Positions 11,640-23,259 of a DNA stretch of 64,000 nt are shown here, piece by piece. The position numbers and the translations under genes are program-made. Origin of the DNA: Pomphorhynchus laevis (taxonomy: Eukaryota; Acanthocephala; Palaeacanthocephala; Echinorhynchida; Pomphorhynchidae); assembly GCA_012934845.2 (NCBI GenBank), contig WNNJ02002391.1:1-64000 (forward strand), given 5' to 3'. Below the pieces are notes generated by a model that saw nothing but the letters and a program-made list of their open reading frames with translations, searched no databases and was not told where the DNA came from. The stretch's first letter is position 1; each line of letters begins with the position of its first letter.

Positions 11640-14600
11640 ATCACTACTTCGTCTGGAAGTCAATTATGGATTTGTGATAGTCTGGTAAGCATAGAGCAAT
11701 GACTATGTGATAATGTTTTAGTTTTACAGGAATTTGGAAAAAAAGTGAAACGAAACAGTTCTTAATAAGAAATTGGGATTTTTTCGAGCTTTTGATAATG
11801 CGTCTATCTGTATCTACCCTTTCGTGAGACCATATTACCATTCAATTCTTATGCCATTAACCGCATTTATGCCTTCTACGGGATTTAATCCCAACATATA
11901 TTCCGAAGGCAGGGTCAAAATACCTAAATGAATATGAAAGCATTTTTGAACATTTAATAATATACCATTATCGCGACTCCAAGAGAATATTTTATCAATA
12001 TTATCGTGCAGATGACGGTAATCTTCTTAAGACTCAATCTTGGTGTAAATCTTAGCATTGTCTGCGTAAATAATACATCCACTCATAAGAGTGTTTGTGA
12101 AACCGTTGAAAAGTAACGGATATACAACAGACCCTTGAGGCACACCTGAACTTATGCTGCGATATGATGACAAACTACCTCCTACACAAAAATTTTGCTG
12201 AGACAATTTCCTTAATGCTTTAAGAACATGCGGAACACGTTCGTACGTCTGACTGAAGTCAAAGAATAACACATCGACCGTAGCTATATGCTAAATCTAC
12301 CCACGATTCCCTAACACATAAACAAATTTGTCAAGCACGATCTTCCTTTACATAAGACGTGTTGAATCAAAGATAACTGATTGGAACTCTGTAAATAGAT
12401 GCAATGTGTTTGCTATTAATACACTCCACAATTTTATTAACATGTCGTGTTAGGCTAAGAGGCCTATAGTTTACAGGATTCAAAAGGCTGCATTTCTTAT
12501 AGATTGGTACTGCAATCGCCTCCTTCCAATCCATCGGTATTTTCTGTCTATCTAAAGACTAATGAAACAAAGCTGCGAGAGGGTAAATGATTTAATAATT
12601 TAAAAGACTTGAAAGATATGGACAGATGCCATCGAGACCTGAATCATAAAATGATGAAAGACTACTAAATTCTAAGCGCACCTCAGAGTCACTATCAGTG
12701 AAATTGAAGTTAACTCTTCAAGCAGAGCTTCGTCTATGAAGAGGAATGACATGCTACATAATTAAAATGCATCCGCTAAGATCTCAGTCATTTATTTTTG
12801 GGGCTGCACAATACAATCATCTACACGTAATACGGCAATTGAATTAGAAACTTCATTACTCGTCGTCACATATGAATGAAGCCAGGTTACAATATTGTCA
12901 ACAACCGTAACAGAGCCAAATTTGTCTGAAATGTGTATTAGTTTGTCTCTAATTGCTATACGACTATATTCCACATCTAGGCCGTAGAAGCTACGATTGA
13001 GGAAGTCGGCATATTGCAAAAGAACTACTTTCTTACAGGTCCATATTCTGTCTCACTAATCGAGTTATCACATCTGCCATTTTGATAGAATAGCACAAAA
13101 GCCAATGATCACTTGAACCTACGAGTGTTCCATAAGTCAGATCACCCACCTGTGTCTGTGGTTGAGAATAAAAAATCAAGAATAGACGAGATTTCGTAGT
13201 TAAATCTAGTTGGTGTATTAACATGATGAAACATGGGCATGTCATGTATAAAGAATTTGCACAACGCCATACCTGTCGCAGAACAATCGCTGATTACAAT
13301 AGATCAATTTATATCGACAGAAAAATTACTCATGTTGATATCACATACAATAATGCATGGGTAGTTGGAATTGCAATGAGAAGTCAGAACATTCTTTAGG
13401 CAATCATCAAAATCGGGAGATCTTGGGGATCTATAGATGAATCCTAAACAAAATCGCCCAGTACCCAATCAGTCAGGATACATTCAAATATATTACATGT
13501 GTTTGTGTACCGAACAATGCCAACGACGAAGGAGAGTTATGCAACGGTTCTGATAAAGTTGTGCTCTGGGCTATTGAGTCTATACTTTATAAGGAACGTG
13601 TACTATTTGGCGCATTATTTACATTCCTTAAAAAAGACAATTTAAATTTTTCAGTGCAGCAAACAAGGCGTTTGATCAGATCACTTTTTATAACACAGTG
13701 AATGATTCCTACATTCTTCCTGCAAATCCACATACCTGAATTTATGTAAGTCTTTTGGTAAAGATCTCATTGAAGCTGAATCCAATAAACATCTATACTT
13801 ACGTGGTATGGATCCATTTATATCTACAAACAAATTACTCATGTTGATCTCACCTACAATATTGTATGGGTAGTTGATTGCATTGTGAATTCAGAATATT
13901 ATTTAGGCAATAATCAAAATCATGAATTTGCTGGGGATCTATAGATAAGCTCAAAACGAAATCGACGAGGACCTAGTAAGATTTAAGCCAGGATACATTA
14001 TATTGTTTTAGATTCGTTTGCGTACTGAACAACTTCACTGACTGAGGCAGAATGTGTGATGTAAAGAGCAACATTTCCTCCACGCCCATTATTGTACCAC
14101 TCTGACCTTAAGTTTGATAACCAGTAATATCAATAATGCTATCGGGATATTTTGATAAAGTTAGGTTTCAGATATGGTAGATATGGTAAATACGTCAAAA
14201 TAAGAACGTGTACTAAAATTTTCAAATCATCCAGATTAGAAATAATAATACCTATATTTGTATATGCAATACGAAGGTACCAATGAAACACTTAATAACA
14301 ATGACCAATGATAACGTTACTAAAATCCACAGATAAACTATGAACATATAAGATCCATGCACGATTTGAAATACGATCGGGAACCATCAAACAAAGGGTC
14401 GTCTGCAACATACCCAAAAAATCTAAATTGTTTAATCTGACTCACCAGCCGCTTCAAGTCACACGCTGCGAGCATAAGCAAGCTTTCGACGCTTCTCTTG
14501 ATATAAGTCTCTAAACATAAGTAAATCGCATCTTTTACCCTATAACCGCGCTCAATAATGACTTTTGCTCCCTCAGGATACCCCAAAACAATATTCAGAA

Positions 14601-14740
14601 GACGAGGTTTATCATCCACAGAGCGTTTTCCTATGCGAAAAAGGCTTTTCAGGGATAAACTAAACAACTGCTCATTATCAGAAGTATCAAATAGTTTGGA
14701 AATAATACACCTAAATTGGGATATATCATCCAAACGCTTT
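11640..14740 (-). mobile_element. LINE-A copy 3 (CR1/Jockey-like), decayed
   Basis: Read right to left, the parts stand in LINE order. An ORF1-like frame lies at 14733-14338. Endonuclease pieces follow from about 14300 (LRIAY.NIG, EWYNNGRGGNVALYI). The endonuclease end reads QVGDLTYGTLVGSSDHWLL near 13130. Next come SGLDGICPYLSSLLNY and DWKEAIAVPIYKKC with NPVNYRPLSLT (about 12690-12440), then FFDFSQTYERVPH and SGVPQGSVVYPLLFN (about 12270-12090), then a C-terminal scrap to 11640. About 50 residues of the reverse transcriptase between FFDF and SGVPQ are missing, and many stops and shifts are present. Part of the endonuclease region is present twice (13300-13500 and 13810-14010). Confidence 0.75.
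14338..14733 (-). CDS. LINE-A ORF1-like protein, 131 residues
   Basis: This is an open minus-strand frame of 131 residues starting MDDISQFRCII. It contains SLFRIGKRSVDDKPRLLNIV followed by a segment with EGAKVIIERGYRVKD. The pattern LFRIGK..DDKPRLL.I resembles the RRM-like RNA-binding part of ORF1 proteins of CR1/Jockey-type LINEs, which coat the element RNA. It lies just upstream, in sense, of the endonuclease remnants of LINE-A copy 3, as ORF1 should. The last 30 residues recur, diverged, at 15215-15300. This is the longest intact frame of this LINE copy and is probably not functional. Confidence 0.55.
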   Translation of the reverse strand: MDDISQFRCIISKLFDTSDNEQLFSLSLKSLFRIGKRSVDDKPRLLNIVLGYPEGAKVIIERGYRVKDAIYLCLETYIKRSVESLLMLAACDLKRLVSQIKQFRFFGYVADDPLFDGSRSYFKSCMDLICS

Positions 14741-14759
14741 TGAGGTTCGGTTTAGTTTG

Positions 14760-15310
14760 ACTATGTCACTCCAACAAAGATGCAGATATAGACCTATAGA
14801 CTTCATCATGACGTATTAGTGACCTACCCTTTGAAAGCTTAGGATAATTACTGTAATTCAAGCTGTGTGTATTCTCGAAAATGATGTACTCATTAATAAC
14901 TCGCATTATTTAAGAAAGCTTGCCTGAAGAAAGCTTAGAAGAATGTGAATGAAAAAGTGTTGAGTTGCGCCATGTACAAGGATACAAATGTTTATAACTA
15001 TCAAAGTTATCACACATGGCCGATCGCAGATCTGGAATTGGTCCGGCATGATCAGGATGCATAAGGATCACGTACAGCAATTAGAAATAAACTAATACAT
15101 ATTTCAGGTGTGCTTCAATGATCTGTATTATATCCGTTACTTTTTAACGTTTTCCTGATTAGGACACGATGCAAGGGTTGTCATCCATTGTGATATGCTC
15201 ATCCTCGATACGTCAAAAAACTATGAGCATATAGGATCTCTGCACGATTTGAAATACGATCGGGAACCATCGAACAATAGGCCGTCTGCGACATAACTAA
15301 AAATTATAAA
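14760..15310. mobile_element. LINE-A debris on both strands
   Basis: On plus, 15100-15215 reads HISGVLQ, a stop, SVLYPLLFNVFL and then VIHCDMLILD, matching the SGVPQGSVLGPLLFN and [FY]ADD region of a LINE reverse transcriptase. On minus, 15300-15215 repeats the end of the ORF1-like frame at 14338 (LLFDGSRSYFKSC). 14760-15090 holds no readable motif and may be the 5' region of the LINE. Confidence 0.5.
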
Positions 15311-15712
15311 TTGTAATGTATGATACGGCGTTGACTTTTAGTGATATATTTTTATATCTTTAAACTATAAAACTTGAAATATTTTTTAAATATTTATTTA
15401 AAATATTCATACCTAAAATTAACTGGATAGAAATAATATTTCTGCATTCGTAAAAACATGATAATCAAATTATTATATAATCATAATTGATAAATTTCAA
15501 TTGTTAATTAAAATTTAGATTTTCATTTTATTTAATATAAATTTAATTAAAATACAATTTTTGGAATTAATTTTATAAAATTGAAATAATTTTTGTAAAC
15601 AATATAAGGAAAATACTTGGTAATTATTTTTGAATTTACAATTATGGATTATGAAAATAGGGAAAAGTTTGAAGAAAGAAGGTCACCATGGCTAACAACC
15701 AGAGTATAATTC
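15311..15712. other. AT-rich region, including the UEV 3' UTR
   Basis: The first 100-150 bases left of the stop at 15713 should be the 3' untranslated region of the UEV gene on the minus strand. No canonical AATAAA was found within it. The rest is AT-rich with no motif. Confidence 0.4.
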
Positions 15713-18145
15713 TTAAAATAAATCCGATGAAGCATCTGGAATTTGTTGAAGCTTAGAGTTTCCTTTAAGGCTCATCATTTTGCGCAGTTCAAGAAGTACG
15801 GTCTTAATGGAGTACTCACGCCTCCAATCTGAAAGACACTTTACACCGCTTGTCAAAACCTATAAAAAATGTTTCAATTTAATAAGATAATAAAATCGTT
15901 TAGTTGATACCCGTCCATCTGGCGAAACACCTGTCATATTTATGGGCGTCTTAAATTGAACACATGGCGGTTTCGCGGGATAGTCTGGACCACATTCTAC
16001 AATTAACGAATATATTTTGCCTTCATAAGGGGTCTAAACAAAAAATAAAGAAAGCATCGAAAACAATTTAAAGGTACTTTGCTAGGACCGATAATCATTC
16101 CATTCCAAAAAGACATATTCATATCCTCTTCGTTTGCTAAGCCCCAGCTAATTGTTCCATCTTCTCCACCGCGCTTAGATTCTTCGTATTCATCGAGTAG
16201 CTTAAAGCTTCTTGGTATAACTAAACTTACAGTGTATCATACAGTGAGTTTAATCACATTAAACATGTTTAATCCCATTTTACTGAGAAATCGAATAAAG
16301 CGTCCAACAAATATATAAAATATATTGTCAAAATAGAAAGTTGAAAAAATATTGAAACTTTCGAATGTCATAATATGAAAATAGAATGATTTAAATATAG
16401 TAGGCCACAAAATGACATTAAAATGACATTGTTTAGAAATATTGCTCTAAACAGTGAATATAATTTTAATCCTAGTCATCCTTTTAATGAATCACGATTG
16501 TGTAATGTATCCCCCTATCTACTGCAAACCTTCAATATACCATCCATGAACTCTAGCAAAAGAAAGAGCATAGAAACATGCTAAGTTTTTTTGACGATGA
16601 TCATTTCGACAACAGAAGAACAAACTTTAAGATCTTACGTGCAATTTTATAACTATTTTAAAACAATTAAATCGGTTAACTGAGTATTTTATTATTATAT
16701 ATGATAAAAATTTATAGAATAATAATTTTTTTAATAAATAAATTATTATTCTATATTCAGTTAAACACACAACTATAATGAACGAATAAATGAATATAAA
16801 TGCATAGCATATGCAATTCAGATTATGATATACTGGTCCTAACAAGCTGTAGATGAACTACATACAATAGCGATTGAATTAGTTGGTTTCGTTTATTACA
16901 CTTGAGTAATCATTTGAGCCCTAAAAGAAACACTGTACTCTACTAATTAACATTCTTATCGAGTACATAATAATATAAATATCGTGCAGATGTTAATGAA
17001 AAAACTTACAGACTGGACGAACAGATATGTCAAAAGCATAAATGATGATACACACAAAATGTATGCATCGGGTTTCTGAGGATAGGGTCCACTGCCCACA
17101 CTGATTAGTAATGCACAATAGTGCTTTTAAGATTATGTGATGATCACGCTAAGATAGTTTAGGCAACAAATAAAGAATATAAATGCCTCGCATATGCAAT
17201 TATATTTTTATTATATAGAATGTCCGTTGCTTATACTACCTCAGAGGTAGTATAAAGAGGTAGTATACTGCCTCTTTATATTACCCACAGAGGTAGTATA
17301 AAGAAGATATACTGCAAGTAAAATGGAAAGTTACAACCATCTTATAAGGGGATGGAACTTGCCTCACTTCGCTCGCTCCGTTTCCATATCGGTTCAGTGT
17401 ATTATACGGACTAAATAATATCCCAATCAGATTCAATTTACGGAAGCTAACTTTATAGAGATGACGACAAAACACGTAAGATTCACTAATTCGACATTTT
17501 GAGTTATGAGCATTTTTAGTCCATGATCATCTGACCAAAATATATTATTGCAATACAAAGAGGAACATTGAATATGCTTAGTTAATATTTGTAAATATAT
17601 AAATATATATATAATTATTAATATATTATCGTTATTATATATATCCACTAAATTTTAGTAAATGTATATATCAGTGAATGTTTAGTAAATATATATTTAC
17701 ATAGTAAAATATTTACTTTGCAAATATTTTTGCATTATTTCGGTAAATGCTTGCAACAACATCGTAATAACTGAAAAAACAATAATCGAAATGATATTTT
17801 GTTTAATTGATTGGATCAGCAATAGAACAAAAGATTATTTTATTTTACACAATTTTTCAAATTGTGTAATTATAATTTTAAACTTACCTTCTTCATGTTG
17901 CCGATAGTGATAAAATGGCATGAAAACCATAATGTATGTGGAATTATTTAATAAAATTACAATTTTTTAATTACAAGTGAATTAAAATGTAGGTATCTAA
18001 AGATAAGCGCGATATTATAATGTAATTACAATAAAAGTAGAGTTTTAATTAGAAAAATTTTTGCAAATTGCTTGATGATATTTTCAAGTGCACTTAACAT
18101 TATATTGTCAAAAGTTTTATACTTACTAGTTGCTGAACTCGACAT
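15713..18145 (-). CDS. UBE2V: Ubiquitin-conjugating E2 variant (UEV, MMS2/UBE2V family)
   Basis: Four minus-strand coding exons, 18145-18127, 16220-16078, 16033-15911 and 15859-15713, join in frame into 143 residues, close to the 145 usual for this family. The protein starts MSSSATIIPRSFKLLDEYEE. Family landmarks follow: DGTISWGL, W.GMIIGPSKTPYEGKIYSL, VECGPDYPAKPP, INMTGV and EYSIKTVLLELRKMM. UEV proteins are E2 folds without a catalytic cysteine. They pair with Ubc13 to build Lys63-linked ubiquitin chains for DNA-damage tolerance and signalling. As expected there is no HPN motif. The one cysteine near the active-site region (VKCLSDW) sits four residues before the tryptophan instead of eight, so it is not the catalytic residue. 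Introns are 1906, 44 and 51 nt with GT/AG ends. The donor of intron 2 (GTACCT) is weak. No stop or frameshift is seen, so the gene looks functional. MMS2 and UEV1 cannot be told apart here. Confidence 0.93.
16221..18126 (-). other. Intron 1 of the UEV gene
   Basis: This is a 1.9 kb intron with donor GTAAGT (18126-18121) and acceptor TTTAG (16225-16221), against 44 and 51 nt for the other two introns. No element with coding capacity is recognised in it. A nested palindromic patch lies at 17236-17320, where GAGGTAGTATAAAG is repeated and CCTCTTTATA can pair with TATAAAGAGG. A phrase with gcatatgcaatt occurs at both 16800 and 17190. Confidence 0.75.
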
Positions 18146-18550
18146 TTCTGGTTTAAAGTTTTATCTTAAAATAAAATACATATATGACTACTTCAAACAA
18201 TGATTTAAATGTGATTCAATTGGCTAAAAGCGGATAAAAAAATAATGATAATGATGAAAAAGTGGGTTATCGTTTAATATTCGTTTAAAAATGAAATTAT
18301 ATTTTTTAGTTAAAAATTTTCTTGATTCTTATAAAATATTCTAGAAAAATCTAGAACTTATCCAAGTTATACAAAAACGTCTAATGATATATTATTGATA
18401 CAATAATATGCCAAATACGTTCATTTCTGGCGTATCGAATCAAACATCGTGAAATACAATTATTACTTACATTCTTGATTATAACTTACAATTTTCATTC
18501 CGAAAACTAATAACAAAATTAATGAAAAACTAACGAAGAACAAGCCATTA
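18146..18550. other. Upstream region of the UEV gene
   Basis: This is AT-rich. The base string just before the UEV start codon on minus is TTTAAACCAG, then AAATG. A splice-acceptor-like CAG immediately before the ATG would allow trans-splicing of a leader, as many flatworm genes use, but no direct evidence is available. A diverged 25-bp tandem (ctaacgaagaac) lies at 18529-18573, at the left edge of LINE-A copy 1. Confidence 0.3.
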
Positions 18551-19279
18551 ATGAACAAACTAACGAAGAAACAAGTGAAGTCAGATAAAGTCCGGTGTAC
18601 TAATAAGTCTACCTACTTAGCAGAGCTTGTAGGTTGTTCAAATGATGAATGTGACGTGTGGACCTCAATAACGATTTCTCCTACACATAAGACACTATAT
18701 TCAAATAGATCATTTATATATGGCTACTGTTCTGCCATATTACACAATACTATTAATAGTGAACACTCAATTGCACAGCAAAGTAAAAAGTATGCTACGC
18801 AACCAAATCAAACATCAATTATGGGAGATGTTCTTAAGCAATCCAATATTAACTCTTTCTCCATTAAAAGAATCGATGACCAAATATTGCCCAGATAAGC
18901 GATTCAAGTAACAAGCAAAACAAGTGTTAAGAAACAAATCCAAGCATCAGTTATGGAGGGTGTTCATGAACCATTCGATATTAATTCTTACTCGATTACA
19001 AGAAGCACTGACACAATTTTGTCCAGATTAGGTGACACCTCGGTATTACACTCATCAATGCATAATAGCCCAGATCCATCTGGTTCCAGATCAAACTTTA
19101 ATGCAGGATGCAGTTCAAATGTATTTATTCAAAATCATACGTCTAGCTATGTAGAACGCTCGTGTGATCAACCAGCTTCCTCGGATATCGAAAACATGCC
19201 TAAGCGTGCATCATTTGTTGATCACTTCGAAAACCAACGTTCATCTACTCCGCAAAATTATATTCCAACGCAACATTAG
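18551..19279 (+). pseudogene. LINE-A copy 1 ORF1-like region
   Basis: Two frames (115 residues from 18551, 108 residues from 18953) are rich in S, N, T and Q. They share a diverged phrase, SIMGDVLKQSNINSFSIKR in the first and VMEGVHEPFDINSYSITR in the second, so the region is an internal duplication of about 360 bp. No RNA-binding motif is readable. Their position just before the endonuclease suggests the ORF1 of this LINE, but the identification rests on position only. Confidence 0.4.
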
Positions 19280-19452
19280 AGCAAAAGTGTGATAAGTTGG
19301 ATTTACAACAACATACTGGTTGTAATAAGCGGGGTGCATGCAAAGGTGGGCAGGTCGAAAAAGAACAAACTAATGCTTTAGGAGTTTATTTAAGTAGTAC
19401 CGAGAGGTATGTTAAGGGTCGGCGAAATCGTTTTGCTGATAGATTACAATGA

Positions 19453-20172
19453 TTGACTTTTGCAAATATTGCAGAATCATCCAAGCCTGACGCTCAAGGG
19501 CGCCTCGCCATATACGTGAATCCGATACAAATACAATGCGATACTAATGCCAGAAGCATGTTGAGTAAGTTTGATGAAGTCCGTGAGTGGGTGCTTTCCT
19601 ACTCCTTAGATATAGTCGCTATTTTTGAAACATGGTTGCATAGCGACATACCATATTGTATCGCGAAAATTCCTGGATATCAAATATTTCGAGCTGATCG
19701 TAGTACACGAAAAGGTGGCGGTGTAGCACTGTTCATCAGAGATCAATTTAATGTTTTAAAGGAATGTAGATTTGCAAATCAGGAAGGTACTTGTGAATTC
19801 ATATCGATCATGCTCAGACATGGTGGTAACTGTATTCAAATTAAAATATGTTACAGGACTCCAAAATCTTTCGTATTAGATAATGAACTGAGGTCTATCC
19901 TAGAGAATTCCGCTACTTCCAAGAACTGCTTGCTGGTTAGTGATTTTAATATTGTGGGTGTAAATCAAGAGGATCCCTACTCATTGAAGAGTGGCGCAAC
20001 AAAAACCGACACAGAACTATGGTACATTTTAGTTAATTATTTAATGCTAGAACAAAACTGTTCTACTCTAACGAGGTACATGAACACTAATGAATCGCTA
20101 CTTGATTTGGTGTTTTCTAAGTCATCAACTGACGTATATATCACATTCGTCAAAGAGCACCTATTAGCATGA
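19453..20172 (+). pseudogene. LINE-A copy 1 APE-type endonuclease
   Basis: This is a 239-residue open frame. Motifs in order are DIVAIFETWLH (family [IV]SETWL), GYQIFRADRS and GGGVALFIRD, ICYRTP, then LVSDFNIVG in place of GDFN, and LLDLVFSK. The final SDH motif (MSDHCILLFSF) is read in a different frame starting at 20169, four bases before this frame's stop, so the domain is split by one frameshift. In this LINE class the endonuclease nicks target DNA to prime reverse transcription. Confidence 0.75.
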
Positions 20173-20591
20173 GCGATCATTGCATTCTATTATTTAGTTT
20201 TGTTAGACGAGACAACGTTAACGGCTTATCCGCTCCCACGATAATGAAACGGCATTGGCATTCCGTCAATATAGCCAAATTAACACAAGCTGCGTCATTG
20301 CTAACATTTGTTGATCACACCAACAATGTTGAAAGGCGTTGGAATATATTACACTCGGCATTAATAAAATTATCTGATTGGTTTGCACCTCTCCGACTTG
20401 TTCGTAAATGCAAGTACATGTCTTCTTGATTTGATCAGAAGCTACGAGAGACTATTAAACATCTTAATCGTTCTTTTGAGCTAAGCAGAAAGTGTCCTAC
20501 TTTAATAACTGCATTTAACTTTTCACTTAATCGAGTTGTTCGTATAAAGGTTGCAGAGAAAAAAATACAAACAAATCATCATAAACGGTAT

Positions 20592-22090
20592 TTGGTCTGG
20601 CCCAAACGCTTCTGGGCTCATGTTAAGAGCGTTGGTGTCATTAATTCATCGATTAATTCACTTCACATTACTGGTGTGAATACTACTACGCCATCTTTGA
20701 TGGCTGAAATCTTTACATATACATTTTTATTATCACCTGTTAATAGCTATGTTAGCAGTAGCCTTGACTCTTCACATGATAATGCGAATATTAGTTACAT
20801 TGTGTCAACAGAAGAAGTTCGTCAAGAACTATTTGCGCTTTATATTTCTTCAGCCACCGGTCCGGATGGCATACATCTATTTCTCCTTAAATATATATTT
20901 AACATCATTGCTGAGCCTATCACCTCACTCTTTCAGCTAAACCTGTGAACTTCGTGCCTACCAGCAATATGGATACACGCTCTTGTGATCCGTTTTCAAA
21001 AAGGGTGACAAACATGATCCGACAAACTTGAGGGCCAATCAGTTTAACAAGTACTATTTGTAAAGTACTTAAGTGAATGATTAACCGAAGGTTATCGTTT
21101 TTCTTTTCAGAATACCATCTTCTTAACTCAGGCCAGCATGGCTTCCGAAACGCTGGATCATGTCTCAGCAATCTTCTATGTGCAAGGAAAGCATGGAATG
21201 GTGATGTTTCTGGAGGTTATTCTGTGGATGCGATCTTTCTTGATTTTAATCGGGCATTTGATCGTGTTCCACACGTGATGTTGCTAGGCATTCTACAATC
21301 GTATCAAATCGATAAATGGCGAATAGATTGGATTCAGAATTTTCTATGCGATCGTCTTTTTCGAGTACGCATAGGTCAATCTTTATCATAACCTTGGAAA
21401 ATATTTATCAGTGTACCTTAAGGGTCTGTCTTGGGTCTAGTCCTTATCAATATATTCATAAATACCTTATTGGATGAGCTAGTTAGATCAAAGTCTTGCG
21501 AGTTCTTGGCTTTTGCGGATGACCTGAAATTATGGAGGACCATTAAGGATCTGGAAGATATTGTGTGTTTGCAAAAGGCACTAAATGTAGTACATGGTTG
21601 GTCTCATTAACGGGTATACACTTAAATGTGCCCAAGTGTGTACACTTGCGTTTCGGTAAAAAAAAGTTTAAAATCAAGATTTTACATTGAAAGTGACTGT
21701 ATTGTGGAAATGGAACATGTTCAAGACCTTGACGTCACAGTGCACCTATATCTTGAAACGCGGGAGAATACAATGCGTGTATATAGCGCAGCTAGGCGGA
21801 TGATGCATATAATTAGGAGTTGTTTCTCCACACCAAATCCTCAGTCATTGGCCATATTATACAAGGCTAAGATTCAACCATTGATCGAATATGCTGCACC
21901 GGTTGTATTTCCATGTACGAAAGATGAAATCTCAAAGTATGAACACATACTACAGTGTCACACACTTATCTCCAAGGTTGAGGACTCTCTCTTACGAGCA
22001 GTGGCTCTTTCATCTTGGATTGAGTTCCATATTTTGTCGCCTCGTGTTCCTAGACGTGTTATATGTATCGCATCGTACATCAGTATGTAG
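20592..22090 (+). pseudogene. LINE-A copy 1 reverse transcriptase
   Basis: Pieces in order are ATGPDGIHLFLLKYIFN (20850), an out-of-frame stretch with the palm entry (20940-21070), then FLDFNRAFDRVPHVMLL (21235), a broken GSVLGLVLINIFIN segment, FLAFADDLKLW (about 21505), and the thumb and C-terminal domain from 21626 (AILYKAKIQPLIEYAAPVVF). FADD replaces the commoner YADD. Frame changes occur near 20945, 21390 and 21610. This is not a working enzyme. Confidence 0.75.
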
Positions 22091-22252
22091 GATTCTCCAT
22101 TAAAGTTACTAGGAGAAATTGTCGACAAAGAAGAAGAGGGCATAATCTTTGTCTAGATATTTTGTCCCATTAAAAATTACCTAAAAATTTTTTACTTTCC
22201 CACTGAGCCTGTAACTTATAGAATGATTTACCCCCTCCGTTGTGAATGATGC

Positions 22253-22345
22253 GACAAATGCTCTGTATGTAATAATATGTATGAGGCAAATGCTCTGTAT
22301 GTAATAATATGTATGAGGCAAATGCTCTGTAAGTAATAATAATCA
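22253..22345 (+). repeat. 32-bp tandem repeat tail of LINE-A copy 1
   Basis: The unit begins ggcaaatgctctgtatgtaa and recurs about three times with a 32-bp period (starts of ctctgta at 22261, 22293 and 22325). Position after the LINE C-terminal domain suggests it is the element's 3' end. Confidence 0.7.
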
Positions 22346-22572
22346 TTAGTAACTTACATTTGCCCTAATATTCTTAGCATTCCTAGATTTTCAAATTTTC
22401 GTATTGTTGTGCTTGAACTAATATATGGGTTAAGCGCAGAATACTTCTCTTTAACATGACAGAATTTTCTGATCGTATTTACGGATCGTTGACATTGAGT
22501 TTTATAATGATCGTTGACAAGATAGTCAACAATATAATCAATTAGGACATTATTGTAAAATTATAATTACAT

Positions 22573-22937
22573 TTTAGCTCTAAGGGAGCTCATCAGTACT
22601 GCGACTTTAATAATCAACTATAGGCACCTACCAAGCATTACATTCCTTTTAATAGAAATGTTGTTTTAAATTGAAACAACAAATTATATTTTATATATTT
22701 GACCACTTGAAAATGTCCCTGTAAAACAGCATTTATATAAAAAGGAATTTAGTGTCTGATGCTTGGTTAAACTGCAATACGCATTGCCATGCACAGAGCT
22801 TATGCTAAATTCTATCTGAAAATTCAGATTTTGGGTAGTTCTGTTTTTCGAGCTTTAAACACTGTTTAAGCGAGTGTTAAGGTGCCTATGGATGATCATA
22901 AAAGTCACGGTACTGATGAGGTTCGTTAGAGCGAAAC
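22573..22937. mobile_element. Foldback element with hammerhead-like cores at both ends
   Basis: The left arm (22573-22655) is complementary to two right blocks (22718-22768 and 22882-22937). Matching pairs include ataggcacc with ggtgcctat and ctcatcagta with tactgatgag. On plus, 22913-22937 reads CTGATGAG, then GTTC-GTTA-GAGC, then GAAAC: the conserved boxes of a hammerhead ribozyme around a four-pair stem II. The mirror copy on minus (22596-22573) keeps CTGATGAG and a GCTC-GAGC stem but has TAAA for GAAA. Stem I and the cleavage site are not clear, so activity is uncertain. A 140-bp part of the element recurs at 27069-27207. Confidence 0.6.
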
Positions 22938-23259
22938 GTGTGAACCTTTGTTGAAGTTTGTCGTCACATATAGGATGACTGGGCATACGTAGCGACTTTA
23001 CATATTGCGAGAACAATTCGCTTCTATTTCTTGGTTTCGTAAGGATATATAGAATGCTGCCTGGTGTTTATGCCTCTTCATGAAGAAAGCATAATAATTT
23101 ATTTACGAGCACACCATTGAGTGTCTATTGGCATGTGTAACAACAAATTATATTTTATATATGTACACTTTAAAGTGTCTCTGTAAAACAGCATTTCTAT
23201 TAAAAAGAATTTAGTGCCTGATGCACTATTGAACAATTGTATACGAATGTAGAAGTTTC
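22938..23259. repeat. Partial second copy of the foldback repeat
   Basis: 23142-23232 repeats the segment caacaaattatattttatat through cagcattt to gatgc from 22676-22763, at high similarity. The remainder shows no motif. The gypsy fossil starts directly to the right. Confidence 0.5.

Larger units (their letters stand above)
18551..22345 (+). mobile_element. LINE-A copy 1 (CR1/Jockey-like), nearly complete but broken
   Basis: ORF1-like frames (18551-18898 and 18953-19279) are followed by an APE endonuclease (19453-20210), a linker, a reverse transcriptase (20592-21600) and a C-terminal domain (21626-22090), all on plus. The copy ends in a 32-bp tandem tail (22253-22345) instead of poly(A), as CR1-type elements do. 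Frame changes or stops occur in ORF1, at the endonuclease end, and at several points in the reverse transcriptase. The LAFADD motif (about 21509-21523) marks the same local family as the copies at 46818 and 11640. Confidence 0.8.

Noticed and set aside
15713-15859. Catalytic E2 enzyme
   Set aside because: The cysteine in VKCLSDW lies four residues before the tryptophan instead of eight, and the HPN motif is absent, so the protein is a UEV and not an active E2.
16627-16845. 72-residue hydrophobic frame inside UEV intron 1
   Set aside because: Composition artefact of AT-rich intron sequence.
17236-17310. let-7-like GAGGTAGT motifs within a hairpin-forming patch
   Set aside because: Only the seed-like part matches, the rest of the mature sequence differs, and the patch is a small repeated palindrome. 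No microRNA precursor fold is supported.
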